A stretch of 64,000 nucleotides of DNA from Actinostola sp. cb2023. Lineage: Eukaryota; Cnidaria; Anthozoa; Actiniaria; Actinostolidae. The DNA is taken from the NCBI GenBank assembly GCA_033675265.1, contig JAUJYZ010000491.1:143145-207144 (forward strand). Reading direction: 5' to 3'. Below the pieces are notes generated by a model. That model had not been told where the DNA came from. It saw only the letters and a list, made by a program, of their open reading frames with translations, and searched no databases. Made by a program: the position numbers and the translations under genes. Below are positions 23,632 through 34,969 of this stretch, one piece after another (the stretch's first letter is position 1; every line of letters begins with the position of its first letter).

Positions 23632-23712
23632 ATGAATGAATGAATGAATAAACCTTTATTTAAACAGGGTTGTCCTTTCAGTGTATATAATACACTGTTA
23701 TCAATAGGAGCC
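23632..23712 (-). mobile_element. L2-type retrotransposon 3' end
   Basis: TGAATGAATGAATGAATAAA at 23635-23654, followed by a short AT-rich 3' region, is the typical tail of L2/CR1 elements read on the minus strand. It sits between the integrase and protease pieces of the Gypsy remnant. Confidence 0.6.
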
Positions 23713-23976
23713 CTAATCAATAGTGAATTCTAGTTTATCAGGGCTATAACATCCGCTTTTCTTCCACCTTTCTTCGTCTATGATACTCGTTGTTGCTCCC
23801 GTGCCTAATAGGATAGAAATTTTAGAATGATTAATCAAACCAGAAATAAAAATTCCATTTCCACTCACTGACAATAAGGTATGGTTTTCTTCTGTACTCG
23901 GGGCTGAAATGTTCAATGGGACTGGCTGCCCCTCGGCAATCCCCTTCCCTCGTTTCCCGATACTTTTTCCGGGCAA
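23713..23976 (-). pseudogene. Retropepsin-like (Gypsy) protease fragment
   Basis: The frame reads ISGLINHSKISILLGTGATTS followed by IIDEERWKK. This aligns with the flap-and-active-site strand of retropepsins, where the normal motif is L-L-D-T-G-A. The catalytic Asp is replaced by Gly, so the enzyme is dead. Same strand as the integrase fragment downstream. Confidence 0.7.
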
Positions 23977-25511
23977 TTTGACGCGTAATGACCCATAATG
24001 ACGTTGTCAAAACTTTCGCCTTTGTTTTGCTTTCTGGTTTTTATTTATTTTATTATTTATTTATTTGTTGCATGACTGCCGTCACGCCGTGGTTTCAAAA
24101 ACCCGTTTAAAAGGTTGAAACACATTTCTGAGAAATGTAATGATTGAAGTTTATTTTATTCCACGTTTGAAACATTCAGAAGGAAAAGGAATCGTAAAAA
24201 TCGTACTTCAAAACTTCATCAAAACAAATAGGCCGTCATCAACGCCACGGACTGAGCAAGGTCAATGTACGAAATTCGGGGATACCTTCGAACGTAACAC
24301 TTTTTATGTATCCAACTTGAAGGAAAGGAACGCTCCTCTCACATATTAGGTCACACACGCTGTTCGTCATTGTGAAGGGTTTCGGAATGATTTTCGGACA
24401 CATCGAAGGCATGAATTCCGAAATTTATAGGCAGAGACAGCAGCTTCGTCGAGCTTCGTCACATCATAGTCTGAATCGACTGGATGTTTAAAAAATAGGC
24501 AGTCTAGGACTGCATGTAGCTACTGCTGTGAAGCCAGTAATAAAACGAATAGACAATGAGTTAAGAAAAGAGAAAAAATCGATAAAGGAGAGAAATGAAG
24601 GAAAGAAATTATGGAGAAAAGAAATGTAATGTGAAAAGAAAATGTTGTGTTGGTGTAACAAAAATGATAATAAATATAACTTTATAATAAATGGTTAATG
24701 ATTGCATTTCCACCGAATTGGCTCTTTGTCTATCCAAAAGAACAAAGTAAAGCTATAAATATATAACATATTTAATGAACCATAATAACAAAAATATAAA
24801 CAAACGTTTGAATCAAAGCTAAGAGTGAGATTTCAAGTGTTCACAAGTTTTACACAAGTAACTTAATTCAGTAAACGATATGAACGGAAATCGACAACAA
24901 ACAACAGTCTGGCACATGTACAGCTCCCTTGGTCTACACAAAGAGAATAACTACGAAAATAACTGTTATTTAATCAACAAGAACATTTGGTAATCGTAAC
25001 AATCATTTATTTGAGAGAACAGATATAATAGAACTGTAACTAATTGTAATAGCAATGTCTGTTTTTAATACTGTGCTTTAACAAGTACGTAATCGTCAAC
25101 TGAACAACCACCTTGGTTCGGCGTTCCTGGTGGAAATTATATAAAGAACCTGAACAATTATTTACGAGAAAACACTGGACACATCAGCTGAAAGCTGTGC
25201 TTGATTACTGATGCAGAAAAGCACAAAATCATTGTAAATAGAGACTAGAGTCTTACTTTACCTCACTCGTTTTAAACGTAAACATCACACATCGAGCACA
25301 TGGAAGGGGCCATGGAAGAACGTAGCTTGGACGTTACAATCAAAATCAACAAAATGTAGTCGAACCAAACGCCGGTCGAGAAGAGAATAGAACAAAAATA
25401 CATCTGGTATCATCGTGAAAAGGTTTTCTAGTCTTCACTCGTCTTCGCTCTCGTTCGAGTAATTCGACTCACTTCAATCGGATTTTCCGAACGAATCCGA
25501 GTCAACCCGAA
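23977..25511. other. No recognisable gene
   Basis: AT-rich, with only small frames. A CTTA microsatellite ends it near 25530. Confidence 0.5.
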
Positions 25512-25644
25512 AATTTGGACACTTACTTACTTACTTACGGACGGACTTACACACTCGATGGCATAGTAGCTACGCCTTCCCAGAAGGCAGTAGCTACAAA
25601 AATACGAAGTTCGGGAATTATTTTTGAGTCCTTTTATTTGACCG

Positions 25645-25845
25645 ACTTTTCTCTGCGACAACGAACAAACCGAAGACGTTATCAGAACCATCTGACCATT
25701 AATATGCAACCTCAAGTCGTCCCAAGTACGTACTGCAGACGAACCTCGACGATTCGGAGATCTTTATCTATGCTCACCGACACATAGTCTCCCTCGTCAC
25801 GCAACTGTCATTGTCATAATGTCCGAGTCTTGTTATACAACATCC
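25645..25845 (+). mobile_element. Helentron 3'-region fragment, terminal hairpin lost
   Basis: Shares with 57060-57242 and with the reverse complement of 48449-48700 a run of about 170 bases covering AACGAACAAAC, CATCTGACCAT, TACGTACTGCAGA and GTCACGCAACTGTCATTGTC. The final GCCCGAGT appears here as GTCCGAGT, and the 3' hairpin is missing. Confidence 0.6.
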
Positions 25846-26075
25846 AAGATTCAGCGTACAGCGGCAAGCATCGGATTTGTCAAAAAAAAATCAGTATTCC
25901 ATCGCCTAACTCCAACATTTGCCAGAGTTACGGAAAATATATATTTGCAAAAAGAAATACGTTCTAAAAGCCAACTTACTAGAACGCAAATCTAAACTTC
26001 ATTGTCTTATGACTGATCACTTCAACATCAAATGAAACATTGAAAACCTACATGGATCTGGAGCGTTTGGATTCC

Positions 26076-27180
26076 TCCAGCGTTTGGTAAACAAATCTCT
26101 AAATCCTGATATATTACTCTCCCTGCGTTCTTCCTCTAGTTCTTCTTCCAGCGTTTGGTAAACAAATCTCTAAAGCCTGATATATTACTCTCCCTGCGTT
26201 CTTCCTCTTGTTCTTCCTCCAGCGTTTGGTAAACAAATCTCTAAAGCCTGATATATTACTCTCCCTGCGTTCTTCCTCTTGTTCTTCCTCCAGCGTTTGG
26301 TAAACAAATCTCTAAATCCTGATATATTACTCTCCCTGCGTTCTTCCTCTTGTTCTTCTTCCAGCGTTTGGTAAACAAATCTCTAAAGCCTGATATATTA
26401 CTTTCCCTGCGTTCTTCCTCTTGTTCTTCCTCCAGCGTTTGGTAAACAAATCTCTAAATCCCTGATATATTATTCTCCCTGCGTTCTTCCTCTTGTTCTT
26501 CCTCCAGTGTTTGGTAAACAAATCTCTAAAGCCTGATATATTACTTTCCCTGCGTTCTTCCTCTTGTTCTTCCTCCAGCGTTTGGTAAACAAATCTCTAA
26601 AGCCCTGATATATTACTCTCCCTGCGTTCTTCCTCTTGTTCTTCCTCCAGCGTTTGGTAAACAAATCTCTAAAGCCTGATATATTACTCTCCCTGCGTTC
26701 TTCCTCTTGTTCTTCCTCCAGCGTTTGGTAAACAAATCTCTAAAGCCCTGATATATTACTCTCCCTGCGTTCTTCCTCTTGTTCTTCCTCCAGCGTTTGG
26801 TAAACAAATCTCTAAAGCCTGATATATTACTCTCCCTGCGTTCTTCCTCTTGTTCTTCCTCCAGCGTTTGGTAAACAAATCTCTAAAGCCTGATATATTA
26901 CTCTCCCTGCGTTCTTCCTCTTGTTCTTCCTCCAGCGTTTGGTAAACAAATCTCTAAATCCTGATATATTACTCTCCCTGCGTTCTTCCTCTTGTTCTTC
27001 TTCCAGCGTTTGGTAAACAAATCTCTAAAGCCTGATATATTACCGAGTTTCCCTGCGTTCTTCCTCTTGTTCTTCCTCCAGCGTTTGGTAAACAAATCTC
27101 TAAAGCCTGATATATTATTCTCCCTGCGTTCTTCCTCTTGTTGTTCCTCCAGCGTTTGGTAAACAAATCTCTAAAGCCTG
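26076..27180. repeat. 71-72 bp tandem array, about 16 units, grown from PLE coding sequence
   Basis: GCGTTTGGTAAACAAATCTC recurs about every 71-72 bases, with units separated by small indels. In the last unit (about 27150-27205) it continues smoothly into the PLE reading frame as LQRLVNKSLKPDILLFLRTK, so the array is an expansion of a piece of that ORF. Because 71 is not a multiple of three, consecutive units fall in different frames. Confidence 0.9.
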
Positions 27181-28200
27181 ATATATTACTCTTCCTGCGT
27201 ACCAAGAACAAGAAGCTGTCCAATTTAGTAAAAATGAGACTCAAATCAAACCATTACACTGTTCCCATCATCAACTTGTCCATCCAAGAAATATCAGACT
27301 CAGTCCTCCATTACTTACGCTTCGGCCTTGATCATAGTTTTGTTAACAAGAACCGACTTATCAAACTCAACCTCACGTCAGAAATGGAAAAGCTACTAAC
27401 AGAAGTATCCAAAAATTCCACATGGCAAAGAAGAAGTTTTCAAACACTTCCTACCTGTCCACTGTAACTTATTCCACGGCCACTTCTACAAGAAAACATA
27501 TTACTCTTACAACGTTCGTCATAAACTGGCCAGCAATCCCAATTTAGCAGTACTCTCTGGGGACAATGACACGTCTGTTGTCATCATGGAATGAGACCTA
27601 TGCATTAGTAAATTAGAAGAGATGATTAATGAAGGCATCCACCTTACAAGACCTCACTGAAATCGTTTCAAAACTGTTTGATCAGGAACTTTAAGTCCAC
27701 TGAAATCAAGCCAGCATCAAATCAACTTGCCTTTCTTTATGGAACAGCTAAAACCCACAAGTTCTCCAACTATACTGAGATCAACGCAGACAACTTAAAA
27801 CTTCCTCCTATTGTCAGCACCTGCAGCACTTATTACTATCAAACAGACAGAGCACCTTGCATCCTATCTTATGCTCCTAACCAACAATGAATGCATTACA
27901 TCCAAAACACGACAGATATTGCAGAACGCTTAAACATCCGAACACTAGCACATGACGAAATCCCAGTGTCATATGATGTCTCATCACTGTTTACTGAAGT
28001 TCCCATGGACGAAACTATAATAATAATAATAATAATTTAATTCTTGAAAAAGCGCATTACATATAAATCTCAATGCTAAAATCACAACATCGTCGAAGAA
28101 ATCTACTACGTCGAAGAAATCTACACAAGGGATAAACTACCAAAACTGAGTTCTAAACTCCTCTTCAAACGTTTGCTTTGTAATGTTACAAAGAAACCTG
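27138..28200 (+). pseudogene. Penelope-like element, N-terminal and early RT region
   Basis: Fragments in shifting frames include NKSLKPDILLFLRTKNKKLS, DSVLHYLRFGLDHSFVNKNR, LAVLSGDNDTSVVIM, INLPF, GTAKTHKFSNYTEINADNLK, PPIVSTCSTYYY and VSYDVSSLFTEVPMDET. The last two match the PLE RT fingers and motif A region. A TAA microsatellite at 28019-28036 and a short duplication near 28090 (GTCGAAGAAATCTAC twice) break the end. Frameshifts and stops make it non-functional. No GIY-YIG domain is attached. Confidence 0.8.
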
Positions 28201-28551
28201 AGGGAGGGAGGGAGGGAGTAGATGATGATCGCTACATATTTATTGTGTTGTAGCAAACAAGGAAAATCAAGAACTTATTCTTGTTCGTGTAAATTATTTT
28301 ATTTCTACCTATAGATGGTGCAAGTATGTCACCGAAACGTTGTACGTTAATATCCTTAGTTTTCATTATAAAAAGCTAGTTATAGTTTAGCTTATTATTG
28401 ACAGATTGGTGTAACATTATATGGACCTTGTACCGGAGCTTCGGTTACCTGGTTCATCTGTACGTCTAGTGACTTTAAGGTACCAGGGGACCTTCGTGAC
28501 CACTGTTCACTGAAAGCCGCGTAGCGCGTTAACCACTCGTCCAACATGTAT
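28201..28551. other. No recognisable gene
   Basis: Starts with GGGA repeats (28202-28218). No exon or repeat ends were identified. Confidence 0.45.
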
Positions 28552-28662
28552 AAAAGTATACATTTTCTTAAAGCTGAATAAATGCAGATTCTAAATATGC
28601 TTGAGATTATTTCCTATTTTGTAAATATTTAGATCTTATTTGGGGTTTTTCCCGTAATACAG

Positions 28663-29090
28663 TTATTTATTATACTACTTTGAACGAAAACATAATTGTC
28701 CGTTTTTGAGTAAATTTATCTAATAATTATTTCAAAACCTTTCAAGGTCCGCGCGCTCTTTTACAATAACAGACACAGAGAATGACGAATCGCTCGCGCA
28801 CGGAGCCAGCGCACGCTTGAAACGGTTTTTCTTTCAAACTTTATCCTTGCTTTTGGATGATTTTTTGACTTTGTTGTTTTAAAAAAGAAATCGCAAGCGG
28901 TTTTCCATTGTCTGTACTCTTATTGACAATGGATTTGACATCACAAAATGTTCAAAACTTTGCAGTGAAACCGGTTTTAGAACTATGGTAATACGGCTTT
29001 CGAACTATGGTAATACGGCTCCATATTTTTCGAGTTCTCTTGACCTTATAAGGTAAAATTACGTAATAGTAGTATAATAAATAGAGGTTA
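28663..29090 (+). repeat. Unit U1, first copy
   Basis: A 428-base stretch that I read as identical to 29631-30058, offset exactly 968 bases. Its 3' end carries two tandem copies of GAACTATGGTAATACGGCT. Its preceding hairpin is reduced to one arm. Confidence 0.85.
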
Positions 29091-29221
29091 TTAGTCGGCT
29101 AAGCATCTAATACGGCTGTGTATTTTTACGAGTCATTTGGTATTTTGGCGAGCCTTTAGGCGAGCCAAAATACATGACGAGTAAAAATTCACAGCCGTAT
29201 TAGATGCTTAGCCGACTAATA
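29089..29221. repeat. Hairpin B
   Basis: Near-perfect palindrome; the arms run from TTATTAGTCGGCTAAGCATC to its mirror. The loop region reads GGCGAGCCTTTAGGCGAGCC, itself almost palindromic. A truncated copy is at 42017-42138. Confidence 0.9.
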
Positions 29222-29492
29222 AGTTGTTTATTATATTTTTTGTCAAAGAAACTAGCTATTCTGGTGAAAGAAAAACAACAAATTACAGTGAAAACTTGGA
29301 AATCTCTGTATGAGCGCGCGCTAGCCAATGTAGACTGAATTCTCGCACGCTGATTGGTTAATTTTCATAGCACGATTCTGCATGAATGATTGGAAAGCCA
29401 GTTTGAAGTAACTACCCAAAATACGGTCCCATATTTCGCGCGTTCTTGTGCATATTTCGTGCGTTCTTTGACAAAAAATATAATAATTAGAT

Positions 29493-29630
29493 CTTATTTG
29501 GGGTTTTTCCCGTAATACGGGCTGATATTTTACGAGTTGCGAATGTATTTTCCGAGTCCCGAAGGGACGAGGAAAAATGCGAGTAACGAGTAAAATATCA
29601 GCCCGTATTACGGGAAAAACCCCAAATAAG
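29493..29630. repeat. Hairpin C
   Basis: Palindrome with arms starting CTTATTTGGGGTTTTTCCCG and mirrored at 29600-29630. One arm only is present at 28630-28660. Confidence 0.9.
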
Positions 29631-30058
29631 TTATTTATTATACTACTTTGAACGAAAACATAATTGTCCGTTTTTGAGTAAATTTATCTAATAATTATTT
29701 CAAAACCTTTCAAGGTCCGCGCGCTCTTTTACAATAACAGACACAGAGAATGACGAATCGCTCGCGCACGGAGCCAGCGCACGCTTGAAACGGTTTTTCT
29801 TTCAAACTTTATCCTTGCTTTTGGATGATTTTTTGACTTTGTTGTTTTAAAAAAGAAATCGCAAGCGGTTTTCCATTGTCTGTACTCTTATTGACAATGG
29901 ATTTGACATCACAAAATGTTCAAAACTTTGCAGTGAAACCGGTTTTAGAACTATGGTAATACGGCTTTCGAACTATGGTAATACGGCTCCATATTTTTCG
30001 AGTTCTCTTGACCTTATAAGGTAAAATTACGTAATAGTAGTATAATAAATAGAGGTTA
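29631..30058 (+). repeat. Unit U1, second copy
   Basis: Same sequence as 28663-29090, following an intact hairpin C. Confidence 0.85.
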
Positions 30059-30190
30059 TTACAGTTAGAGTTGTGTAATACGGCTGGATATTTTTACGAG
30101 TCTTGCCGTATTTTGACGAGCCGTAGGCGAGGCAAAATACAAATAGACGAGTAAAAATGTCCAGCCGTATTACACAACTAACTGTAATAA
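30055..30190. repeat. Hairpin D
   Basis: Palindrome from TTATTACAGTTAG to its mirror CTAACTGTAATAA. The stem contains GTGTAATACGGCTGGA. The inner loop differs from that of hairpin B. Confidence 0.9.
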
Positions 30191-30641
30191 ATTGTTTATT
30201 ATACAACAACAAAATAAACCCCCCCAAAAACGTCTTTTTCTTTGCTTATTCGTTAGCGTACAAAAGCTGTTTTTGTGATTTGTTTGCGAAATGCGCGCGC
30301 TATCACACAATCGATGCGCCATCGAGCGCGCGCTCGAGAGATTTTTCGTTGGCTTTTTTCACCAAAAATATTGGATTTTCTTCATATTTTCTATACAGAT
30401 ATCATTAAAAAGTAGTTGTTTATTTCTCTATTCCCTTTAGAAATACTTTTCTGTCGTTGTATAGTGTTTTTTCTTTTTGCAATGAAAACCAAAACTGGTA
30501 CAAAATATGCTGTGTTCAAAACCGGTTTTACCGGGTTACAAGCCGGGTAATACGACAATCTACAGTGGGTAATACGCTCGGATATTTGGAGGATTTTGTG
30601 CCCTTTTATGGTAAAGTTACGTCACAGTCGTATAATAATTT

Positions 30642-30692
30642 TTGTTATTGCACATTTTAGAAAATTCGAATTTTCTAAAATGTGCAATAACA
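30642..30692. repeat. Hairpin E, perfect 51-base palindrome
   Basis: Arms TGTTATTGCACATTTTAGAA and mirror around a central AATTCGAATT, with essentially no loop. Closes the array on the right. Confidence 0.9.
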
Positions 30693-31268
30693 TAAAAATG
30701 CTTACAAAATAGGAAATAATCTCAACCATATTTAGAATCTGCATTTATTCAGCTTTACGAAAATGTATACTTTTATAAATGTTTTCGATTCGTTTGGTGT
30801 ATTTCATACTTTCCCACCTTTAAATAAATCTTGCCATTCTTTTTTAAACTGAAGGTAGTTATTAACTGATTGGTAAAAAACAATGTATTTTTAGCATACC
30901 GAAAGTTTAGCGGCAAATAAATAAGCAATGGGGAAACGTATCGATAAACGGAGACATGGTTTTGACAATTGATAATATCTCGAGTGCACAAAGATAATTA
31001 TCTTGAATTTCCGATAAAATACGGATCTCGCCATATGAAAATTTGTTGATCTAAAACGCGTATTTATTTTTTGTTAATATGTTATGCTTTATTGGGCTTT
31101 AAATGGACGGATTCTGTGTTGAGGCAACTTGAATCCATAGCGGTCGTAGGGGTACTGAGTATGATACCTTCGAGTATTCATTATTATGTTACCCACTTTT
31201 AATTTGAGAATTTGAATGTACCAGCAGCAGGCAATATAACACTATGGATGTTTTTTTTATTGTTGTAG

Positions 31269-31354
31269 CTTGTTCTGTTCCTGTGAGGTTCAAGGCAACT
31301 GGTGTTCAAGGATTTGTTGAAGAACTTGTTGTTAATGATGATCCAGAATATCAG
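31269..31354 (+). CDS. C2CD5: C2CD5 exon (region after the C2 domain)
   Basis: The 86-bp exon follows a polypyrimidine tract and acceptor (TTTTTTTTATTGTTGTAG) and ends CAG before the donor GTGATT. The translation is CSVPVRFKATGVQGFVEELV followed by VNDDPEYQ. This corresponds to the segment directly after the N-terminal C2 domain of C2CD5, including the highly conserved GFVEELVVN-DPEYQ stretch. C2CD5 (CDP138) is a Ca2+/lipid-binding C2 protein and Akt substrate needed for insulin-stimulated GLUT4 vesicle fusion in mammals; its role in cnidarians is unknown. The N-terminal C2-domain exons were not recognised upstream in the window. The frame and exon boundaries agree with the downstream exons at 61866 and 62028. 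Confidence 0.75.
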
Positions 31355-31483
31355 GTGATTATTAGTTCCAAGAGGGAACCCCACATTTTAAGGTATCAGG
31401 ATATGTTTGTTTTAGCAAAAATTTTCAAAATCGGATTTTTAAAGATTTTGAATAAGCTTTCCTTTTTCTATGACTTTCTTTAA

Positions 31484-33120
31484 AAGAAATTACAAATTTT
31501 AACGAATCAAGCAGAGAAAACGAAGATAACCAAAATCGTGACTATTTTACTACAGGAAACGATATGTCAACAGTAATTGGTTGGATTGTGACGTCAGTCG
31601 AAGCGCATCAGAACGTGACTCTCATAACCACGCGGCGAATGATACAACAACTATACAGAATAATTTTAACGATACACTTTTGAACTTTTTACAGTGTAAA
31701 AGCAAATACATGTCTTCAAGAAAACGTAAATCTTTATATTCTCATCCAAGAAGAAGATCGTCGACTTCGTCTTCGAAGAAACCGTTCCCAAACAGAGCAG
31801 AAAACCATACAAATACATACACACTAAAACATGCCCGGCACCCGCAATACTCGAACAAGCCAGAGCACAATAAATTTACTGCGATATTTTGTCATTTGCA
31901 TATGACCTGTCGACCTTTGCTGAATACTGACCAGATATCTTGACAAGTGGTTGACAGATTCAATTACGCTAGGTATTGGATAAACATGGCGTGGCTTGAT
32001 CTTCCAAAACAGTAATTGCGTCTTTTCTCGGAACTATTTGTAGTGCTAAATGCACGTCTTTCAAATGCTTAATGTCGCTAGGGTTTCGATGGATTTCGCT
32101 GAAAATTTGTAAGGTGGCTCAGCAATAGTTGATCTAAAAAACGGTGTCTCAGATTTTTTCATGTTATTTTCGTTCACACGTTATGGTCCTATTTGTTGAC
32201 AACATAGCTCTAAAATCAATTACTCAACTTTGGCGTAGGATTGCGGTCTAAAACAGATATCGAAAATTGAGACACCGTTTTGAAGTTCATTATCTCGAGA
32301 GTCTGTTAGAGTGTTTTTCACAAACTAACTTAAATTTGATATGCAATCGAACTTTTAGAACGCACTATGGTCGAATTTCATGTATACTCGCCTAACAATT
32401 TCTATGATGCAAAATCTAAACATATGAAAGTATACTCAAAAACTACATTTATTCAGCTTTCAGAAAATGTATACTTTCTTGGTAAAATATTGTAAAGCGC
32501 GCGTGTTGTCGAAGTCCAAAGACATAGGGGTCCAAAGCGTATCCTGATACCTTAAATCCTCCCAAACAGTGCCATTATTATCTTTATGTTCTAAATAAAC
32601 AAACTGTGAAATATTTTCCCAATATTTCAATGGGCAGTTCTATAAATTTGCTACATGTATTTTAAAACTTCACATAGTTGTCGCAGGGTAGTGATGTCAC
32701 TTACTCAACCTAAACAAACTAACATGGCTAATATACTATGTGAATGTGAAGTCAGCGTGCGGGTAGATCTGTAGAACTGAATAATTTGAAGAAACGATTG
32801 GCAAATCTTTGATATCTTCCACTAATTTCTAACATTCAGTCGATTTTTTTGTGAGTAAATGACGTTGTGACGGATACAAAGGCAAGTTCTTCATGTAGCT
32901 GCACAAATTGTTCTGGCTATTGTTTTTATGTAAAAACAATACATAGAACGACGGTAGAGCAATAGCCAGGAATTTTGTGCTGCGACACGAAGACCTGACT
33001 GGTTGAAATTAACCGGCTGATTAGGCAATACCTCAGTAATGGAAATCACCAGCCGTATGCGAGTGATTTTTCAACATTTTCTGCATTCTCCCAACATATC
33101 CTAACATATTTAGCAGAGAA
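31484..33120. other. Mostly unassigned sequence
   Basis: A 120-codon frame at 31581-31943 (Ser/Arg/Lys-rich, no known domain) is probably spurious. A short inverted repeat built on ACGGTGTCTCA pairs 32140-32157 with 32265-32282. A CTATTG hairpin lies at about 32918-32983. Confidence 0.45.
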
Positions 33121-33616
33121 CAAAGACACTGCAAGCGTGTATTATTGCTTTTATAAAATAACTACAAGGATTTCTTTCTTAAAAAATCCTTTATTTACGC
33201 GAATTTTTATTGATCAAATTTGCAATTCTCCTGAAAAGCGTCAGCATCCAATCAAATCTCACGAAAGAAATCAGAATGGCAAAGCGGCAGTAGCGACTCG
33301 ACAACTTTTTATCAGTGCCGTTTAATGGTGTTTTGACAGGAAAAACGTTTCGAATAATGCTATTTTCTGTCAGAAAATTGTTACTGACACTTCGTTTGTG
33401 TATCCTGTGAACATGAAACACGAAGAAAAGTGAGAAAGCTGAGCCGATTCAATGACAGTCTAATGACGACGAATCGTCAAACTTTGTGAAATATTTGACA
33501 ACTTGATGAATGGAGCACGAAGTCAGGTAGCCAAATATCTACAGTTTTTGTCATATTGTTGAATCTTTTCATCGCTTTTCTCAACAAGAATGTACAAACG
33601 TTGGACGTTTTTAGAC

Positions 33617-33777
33617 ATATAGAGGTTATTTACCGACTGGGAGGTCCGTACAGGGAAAAACTGTGCCTGAGGTCTTGAAAGTGCTGACCGAGGCCGAAGG
33701 CCCGAGGTCAGCACTTTCAAGACCGAGGGCACAGTTTTTCCCTGTACGGACCGACCTAAGTCGGTAAATAACTGTTT
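33617..33777. repeat. Left hairpin of YR element 2
   Basis: Long near-perfect palindrome. The arms start TTATTTACCGACTGGGAGGT and return through GGTCCG to GTCGGTAAATAA. The centre is GAGGCCGAAGGCCC. Confidence 0.9.
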
Positions 33778-33982
33778 TTTTTTTTTTCCAAGCAAGCGAA
33801 AACTAAAACATTTTTTGTCGCACGACTTTTATTTGTTTACATCTTGCTGAAACAATACAATGGCATTGACGTCATTCGTTCCCAAATATGGAAAATTACA
33901 AGTGTCTGTGAACTCTGTCACTTTCATTCATGAAACACGAGGCGTGTTATGTACGTGCTTTTAAAGCAAAACTAGGCTCAAT

Positions 33983-34827
33983 TTACAAAGAAAAGCACGA
34001 TCTAACTGTCCTAACTGTCTTCAACTTCCAAGGCAAATCAATCGGTGTCCTGAAAACACTTTCGTCGACACGCTTTCGTTTAGCTTCACTGCTGTTTTCG
34101 TCGACTCTCTTGGAATCAGTGATCAAGTTGAAGTTGAAAGTACAACCTTCAAATTTACCGATGGTAGCACTTGAAAATACACCACCACAAGCAGATTTTA
34201 TCACATCTTCTTCACCTTGTACGGAGAGTGATGTTGTGCTCATGGCCTGAGTAGAACTTGTACTTTGGGTGTTCGTAGCATTGGATGTTGACGAACGACT
34301 AAGAACCATTGACATTTGTCGTTGATGCGAAGTAGATGCAGACTTGTAGGCGTCAAGACTCTTCAGGTTCTTATGGCCACTTAGCTGAGCTACGTAGTTT
34401 TCAGGGATGCCAGCGTCCATTAGGCGTGAGATGCATGTTTTTCTAACGGAATGGTTACTGACATTGCCAGGCAAACCAACGGCTTGAGCAGCACTCACCA
34501 AAAATTTCCCGATGGAATTCTTTCCTAAAGGGCTGTTTGAATACCATATTCCTGAACTTTCTTTTCTCTTATGGTTTACTGCCAAAAAGAATGGAGACTC
34601 TGGCTTCTTCATCGCTTCAGGTCGATGACTTGCGAAGGCCTTGTACAGCTTTACTGGACATCGTTCGTTGTTTGTGGGGTGAGCTGTTGGACTGAAAGCT
34701 CTTTGGTGGCCATCTCCGTGTCTTGTTTTGGACCCTCGCTCAGCTCTCCAAACTAGGATTTCAGTTCCAGTTTCTGGATCTTTATCAAGGCTTACATCGC
34801 CCCATTTTAACTTTCTGGACTCGAAAA
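33983..34827 (-). pseudogene. DUF3504/Crypton-like tyrosine recombinase, N-terminally deleted
   Basis: An open minus-strand frame runs from about 34827 (FESRKLKWGDVSLDKD) to 33983, about 280 residues. The catalytic-domain second half is intact: VSNHSVRKTCISRL supplies the H-x-x-R pair, and AQLSGHKNLKSLDAYKSAS supplies the GH box and nucleophile Tyr. These are followed by a Ser/Thr-rich tail containing GGVFSSATIGKFEGCTFNFN. The first conserved Arg region and the whole N-terminal domain are missing; the sequence upstream of 34827 is unrelated. Unlike YR element 1 the histidine is retained. It could bind ends but should not be catalytically complete. Confidence 0.8.
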
Positions 34828-34906
34828 CAACCGCCTAGTGAATGTTGTTGTTATTTATACTGTTGCTTTTTGCTGTTTTGTTATTGTTACGAGCGTTTGT
34901 TGTTGT

Positions 34907-34969
34907 GAGCGGGCCGGTTTTTTTCGCGGTCCGGTTTTCGGGGTCCGGATGGGAAAATCCGGCCCGCTC
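34907..34969. repeat. Right hairpin of YR element 2
   Basis: GAGCGGGCCGG at 34907-34917 pairs with CCGGCCCGCTC at 34959-34969. The interior is GC-rich and repeats GGTCCGG. It stands out in the AT-rich surroundings. Confidence 0.8.

Larger units (their letters stand above)
28627..30692 (+). mobile_element. Head-to-tail array of hairpin-plus-unit elements
   Basis: Order: partial hairpin C arm (28630-28660), unit U1 (28663-29082), hairpin B (29089-29221), unit U2 (29222-29487), hairpin C (29493-29630), unit U1 again (29631-30050), hairpin D (30055-30190), unit U3 (30191-30641), hairpin E (30642-30692). The units have their own inverted ends: TTATTTATTATACTACT for U1, and TATATTTTTTGTCAAAGAA for U2. 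Hairpins B and D are both preceded by ATAATAAATAGAGGTTATTA. B plus U2 also occurs alone at 42017-42386, showing that hairpin plus following unit is the mobile module. No protein is encoded. Confidence 0.7.
28552..30780. repeat. Outer inverted repeat enclosing the hairpin-unit array
   Basis: About 75 bases at 28552-28626 are mirrored at about 30698-30780, sharing cores AAAGCTGAATAAATGCAGAT and GAGATTATTTCCTATTTTGT. A related piece appears at 32425-32485. This is best read as a palindromic MITE into which the hairpin-unit array inserted. Confidence 0.7.

Noticed and set aside
26076..27180. CRISPR-like array
   Set aside because: Units are contiguous with no variable spacers, and the context is animal DNA.
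26327..27244. Repeated minus-strand frames rich in Lys/Arg (KRWRKNKRKNAG)
   Set aside because: They are antisense readings of the tandem array derived from PLE coding sequence.
28627..30692. True bacterial integron
   Set aside because: No integrase of that family and no cassette ORFs; only the hairpin/unit alternation is similar, so it is kept as an analogy.
31581..31943. 120-codon Ser/Arg-rich frame as a gene
   Set aside because: Low-complexity composition, no domain and no splice or promoter support.
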